Assembly: GCF_037975245.1 (NCBI RefSeq)
Contig: NC_092576.1
Span: 34,078,611 to 34,142,610 of the forward strand
DNA from: Apostichopus japonicus
Lineage: Eukaryota > Echinodermata > Holothuroidea > Aspidochirotida > Stichopodidae
Reading direction: 5' to 3'
Length of the DNA stretch: 64,000 nucleotides
The notes under the pieces were generated by a model. That model worked only from the letters and a program-made list of their open reading frames with translations. It had not been told where the DNA came from and searched no databases. Shown here piece by piece: positions 61,601 to 64,000 of this stretch. How positions within the stretch are numbered: position 1 is the stretch's first letter; each line of letters begins with the position of its first letter. The position numbers were made by a program, and so were the translations under genes.

Positions 61601-64000
61601 TACTTTCTACAATTCACTCAAATGGATCAAACTACTTCATGAACTTCTGGTACACTTTTTCTCAAATATTTCATAGGGAAATCTAATTTCAATCATCAGA
61701 GAAGTTATATTGAGATCAGCTGGTTCTGAAGTAGAAGCCAAATGACACAAAAAGAGACAACTTTTTTTTATTTAGACAGAAGTATAATTGGTTTAATTCA
61801 AATGTACCATTCAGCAATACAGAGCCCAGCCCTATCCTACTACTGAGTTTGTAGCAAGAAGTAAAAAGCAAAGCTACTTCAATTGATCTTGAAAATGCTT
61901 TACAAAGGAATGGATTTCAAGTAGTCCTTTTGTTGATTGGGCAGTCTGTCTGTACACTATATTATATATAAAATCAGTGTTGATACTAGCATCATTGGAA
62001 AGAAGGACATTGTATTGGCAGATTGGTCACGCTGTTGTGCTATAGGCCAGCAGTTTACCTCTGGTACACTTTGTGTATAATATGTACAGAAATCATTCTG
62101 GGTTTCCATGGAGACACATGATTAATTGAAAGATTTTTTTGTATAATTAAGAGACATCCCGAGGGACCCCTGGATATGGAGTGTACTAATGTGAAGAAAG
62201 AGACCAAGGCAGAAGGGGTAGACTTTATTACAAATCTGGCCAAGATGTCATCTACTGTGGAGGAACCGACGAAGGAACTTGGAGCAGATGCTGCAAGGTA
62301 AATGTAGAATGGTTGTAAAGGAAGGGAAGAGTTAGACAGTGGTGTAGGAAGGTACTTTTGAGTGGGGGGGCTGAAGACTGATGGCCGGCCTGAGGGACGG
62401 GTCTAAGGGGAGGGAAATTTTTTGCATTTCCAGGTGGCCTCAGACGCAATTTGGTGCAATATATCACACTTCGAACACCCACTCAGTTTTGTAAATAATT
62501 TTGCATTTTCACCTGGCCTTAGATGCAAGTTGGTGCTTCAAATGAGATTTTTTTCTCATTTGGAAATGAAAAAGGGGTTTTCTGACTTGTGAAGCGAGGG
62601 GGGGGGGCGGAATGATACTTCCGCCCCCTCATTTTTTTCACCGGTTCCTACGCCCTTGGAGTTAGAAACCAGTTAGGCAGATTATAGGAGGTTATCGTAG
62701 AAACAGGTGAACAGATGTATTATACAAACAGCTGAGCTGAGGGTAGGCAAAGTGGAAGTAGGAAACACTTATCGGAAACAAAGTTAGTGATTTTAATGGC
62801 AGGAAAATATTGCTGGAACAGATTTGAGGAATCCATCTTAGAAACAGCTAGAAACAGGCAAATATGGAACGAATCATATTTGGTATTAATGTAGGAAGAT
62901 GTGTTGAAGTACAGTTGGAAAGAACTAGCAGATGAAGTATCTTAATTAGCATACTTTGGATATACCAATCTGGGCAGGAAGGGGGTAATACTATGAGAGC
63001 AGTGGAAGAAGGCATATACAGTATGTGGAAGTAAATAAGGTTAGGTCTTGTAGGATGAGCTAGGTATTGTAAGAATAGATGTAGGGTGTTAGTGAATGTA
63101 ATGTTACAGGTTCATGGATGTATTGTATTGTCATGTCAATAAATCAGGTAGAAGTTAGCAGTCACTAACACCACACCCAAACAAACATATTGTTCTTAAT
63201 ATAGAGGGCAGCAATCCTAAATAACAACTAATAATAATCAAAGGTAATATATGTCACAATACAACACATGGATGTATTGTAGGAGGAAATTCAGAAGCAG
63301 GTTATTGTAGGAGTAGATGGAGGGAGTTTATGTGCAAACAGATGCATGCAGGGAAATATTGTGGGAGTAGAAGTGGGAAGGCGATGTAGTAGCTGATGAT
63401 AAATACTGTAGGAGCTGATAGCTTCCTTCTTGTCCAAACAAGAATGACCATCACCCTATCATTGGAATTTATTGTATTTTGTGATGAGGTAATGTGATGT
63501 GAAAAAGCTTAGGCTATCTAAATAAATACATTGATATATATGTTTATATATTTATTTTGTCATTGCAGTTTATTGAAGAAGCTACAATCCTTGGTGATTT
63601 CAGAGAGAAGGGTAGCTAAAGTAGTTCCACACAGAATCTTTTCTGTGGGATTTCACCCTTCGTCGGACCGTACCATCGTAGCAGCGGGGGACAAGTGGGG
63701 TAGTCTAGGATTCTGGGATCTGGTGAGTTAATCTTCATTGGAGACTTTTGATTCCATTAACGTTCATATCATCAGCAGATTATCAAAAATGTGGAAAAGC
63801 CCAAGCTTGCCAAACCTTCAGTTGATGGCTGTACAAACTGTTCCCTTGACAAATCATTGTGTCAACGTACCACTAAATATGTAAACTCCATCAGTTAAGA
63901 GATATTGAAATAAACAAAACTAGTGGTAGACACAATGATACACCCAAAATGAGTTTCACTGGCCCACAACTGGTGTTATAGACACATGGGAATTACATCT
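55500..64000 (+). CDS. wdr76: WDR76 5' portion (gene continues past window)
   Basis: Seven exons (55500-55604, 58232-58393, 58901-58990, 60222-60286, 60803-60950, 62152-62297, 63569-63722) with GT/AG ends join in phase for 290 codons. Diagnostic blocks match vertebrate WDR76: YEAKRLKNIEENAKFFASLG (human YERKRLKNISENADFFASL), SLRLQGKTPEG, then KVVPHRIFSVGFHPSS and VAAGDKWGSLGFWDL, which begin the WD40 propeller. WDR76 is a nuclear WD40 protein associated with DNA-damage and chromatin factors and with cullin-4 ligase adaptors. The ATG at 55500 has a strong context (accATGG). An in-frame ATG at 55419 would add 27 residues but has a weaker context. The rest of the propeller lies beyond 64000. Confidence 0.92.
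56848..57129. mobile_element. TIR element with telomere-like core
   Basis: Perfect 29-bp inverted repeats at 56852-56880 (GTGGCTATTCTTACGACTAG...) and 57097-57125. The perfect 9-bp direct repeat TACTAATAA lies at 56839-56847 and 57130-57138, consistent with a Mutator-like 9-bp target duplication. The interior (56961-57014) has degenerate CCCTAA repeats. No transposase. Confidence 0.8.
56961..57014. repeat. Interstitial telomere-like CCCTAA repeats
   Basis: 'ggtaaccctaactctaaccc' and 'cctaaccctatccctaaccc' give about seven imperfect TAACCC units inside the TIR element. Confidence 0.85.
57354..57693. mobile_element. TIR element family D, copy 1
   Basis: Ends GGCGTAGGAA and TTCCTACGCC are exact 10-bp inverted repeats. 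The interior has 'gctgaagactgatggccggc', 'ccaggtggcctcagatgc', 'gcatttcacctggcc'-like blocks and long poly-C near the right end. Copy 2 at 62341-62654. Confidence 0.85.
58232..58393 (+). CDS. wdr76: WDR76 exon 2
   Basis: 54 codons between acceptor CTAACAG and donor GTAAAT. Reads TAKHEESKVFDLDAAGQ and a Lys/Glu-rich tail containing VKIKEEVDD, a sumoylation-like motif (IKEE). Confidence 0.85.
58394..58900. other. WDR76 intron 2 with SINE
   Basis: Mostly the SINE at 58507-58745, then a T-rich tract leading to the next acceptor. Confidence 0.7.
58507..58745 (+). mobile_element. tRNA-derived SINE (family 2), copy 2
   Basis: Plus-strand head 'gatcagtggttaaggctag' and CAGTTCGAGTCAC. The body has 'gtcgtccagttacagagctg', 'gacttcggtcagcttg' and 'gataagccaatgag', and ends in (ACAT)n. 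Same family as 31262-31505. Confidence 0.87.
58901..58990 (+). CDS. wdr76: WDR76 exon 3: conserved YExKRLKNI helix
   Basis: 30 codons after acceptor CACCCAG. Contains YEAKRLKNIEENAKFFASLG, the most diagnostic WDR76 N-terminal block. Confidence 0.93.
58991..60221. other. WDR76 intron 3
   Basis: No repeat family recognised apart from a G-rich stretch at 59939-59975. No gene-like feature. Confidence 0.5.
60222..60286 (+). CDS. wdr76: WDR76 exon 4
   Basis: 65 nt (21 codons plus two bases): AKDELTASTDTKRKKIVRGL and then a split Pro; basic nuclear-localisation-like KRKK. Confidence 0.85.
60287..60802. other. WDR76 intron 4
   Basis: AT-rich, no feature recognised. Confidence 0.5.
60803..60950 (+). 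CDS. wdr76: WDR76 exon 5
   Basis: 148 nt (1+147). Reads KERTAPLPKRAPSLRLQGK then TPEGSEIPGHAG; matches the RRSMRL region of the human protein. Confidence 0.87.
60951..62151. other. WDR76 intron 5 with (GACA)n and possible LINE 3' end
   Basis: A CAGA/TAGA tetranucleotide array at 61079-61212 is followed by 'tataaactttattgtccatttc'. This looks like a LINE 3' UTR read on the minus strand with a microsatellite tail. No RT frame is visible, so the LINE call is tentative. Confidence 0.5.
61079..61212. repeat. (CAGA)n/(TAGA)n microsatellite
   Basis: About 134 bp of tetranucleotide units with CAGA to TAGA changes. Confidence 0.95.
62152..62297 (+). CDS. wdr76: WDR76 exon 6
   Basis: 146 nt. Reads RHPEGPLDMECTNVKKETK then a helix to DAA; human PPGPLEM aligns here. 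Confidence 0.85.
62298..63568. other. WDR76 intron 6
   Basis: Contains TIR element family D copy 2 at its start. The remainder has many short 'gtaggag/tgtaggaag' motifs (62700-63420) that look like a weak diffuse repeat. No exon seen. Confidence 0.5.
62341..62654. mobile_element. TIR element family D, copy 2
   Basis: Same order as copy 1: 'ggtacttttgagtgg', 'gctgaagactgatggccggc', the 'catttggaaatgaaaaaggg' block and the right end TTCCTACGCC. It lacks the long poly-C. Confidence 0.85.
63569..63722 (+). CDS. wdr76: WDR76 exon 7: first WD40 strands
   Basis: 154 nt. Reads RRVAKVVPHRIFSVGFHPSS and IVAAGDKWGSLGFWDL, a WD-repeat ending in WD. Donor GTGAGT shows continuation. Confidence 0.93.
63723..64000. 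other. WDR76 intron 7 (partial)
   Basis: Begins with GTGAGT donor. No feature recognised before the window ends. Confidence 0.5.

Overview
This 64 kb window is animal nuclear DNA. Exons are small, split by introns with GT/AG ends, and sit in AT-rich DNA full of microsatellites, minisatellites, tRNA-derived SINEs, LINE relics and small inverted-repeat transposons. A CCCTAA-type telomere-like tract, SINEs ending in ATT repeats, many poly-C runs and a Z-alpha ADAR with one dsRNA-binding domain fit a marine invertebrate, most likely a deuterostome such as an echinoderm. The taxon is an inference and is not proved by the sequence.

Layout. (1) Positions 1-29.3 kb, minus strand: the 5' two-thirds of a RASEF-family gene (EF-hand, coiled-coil, Rab GTPase). 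Its EF-hand and coiled-coil exons are here; the Rab exons would lie beyond position 1. Two EF-hand cassettes exist, one at 29.3/25.6 kb and one at 22.9 kb. Both end in the same splice phase, so they look like interchangeable 5' ends. (2) 29.3-40.4 kb: intergenic DNA with a tRNA-Val(CAC) gene, a SINE, a hAT-like element with target duplication, diverged tandem duplications and a near-perfect 142-bp palindrome. (3) 40.4-53.2 kb, minus strand: a complete ADAR gene. Eight coding exons join in phase into a predicted 1,028-residue protein: Z-alpha, a decayed second Z-alpha, one dsRBD and the deaminase. Its last codons and stop lie inside a 61-bp minisatellite. Its introns hold three LINE relics, SINEs and long tandem arrays. 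(4) 54.8-55.5 kb: a probable shared head-to-head promoter. (5) 55.5 kb to the end, plus strand: the 5' part of WDR76. Seven exons join in phase for 290 residues and reach the first WD40 blade.

The three genes are not an operon and have no evident joint pathway. RASEF is a calcium/Rab trafficking protein, ADAR edits adenosine to inosine in double-stranded RNA, and WDR76 is a nuclear WD40 protein linked to chromatin and ubiquitin ligase adaptors. The most notable items are the twin EF-hand cassettes of RASEF, the minisatellite-encoded ADAR C-terminus, the degenerate second Z-alpha domain, and a terminal-inverted-repeat element carrying telomere-like repeats.
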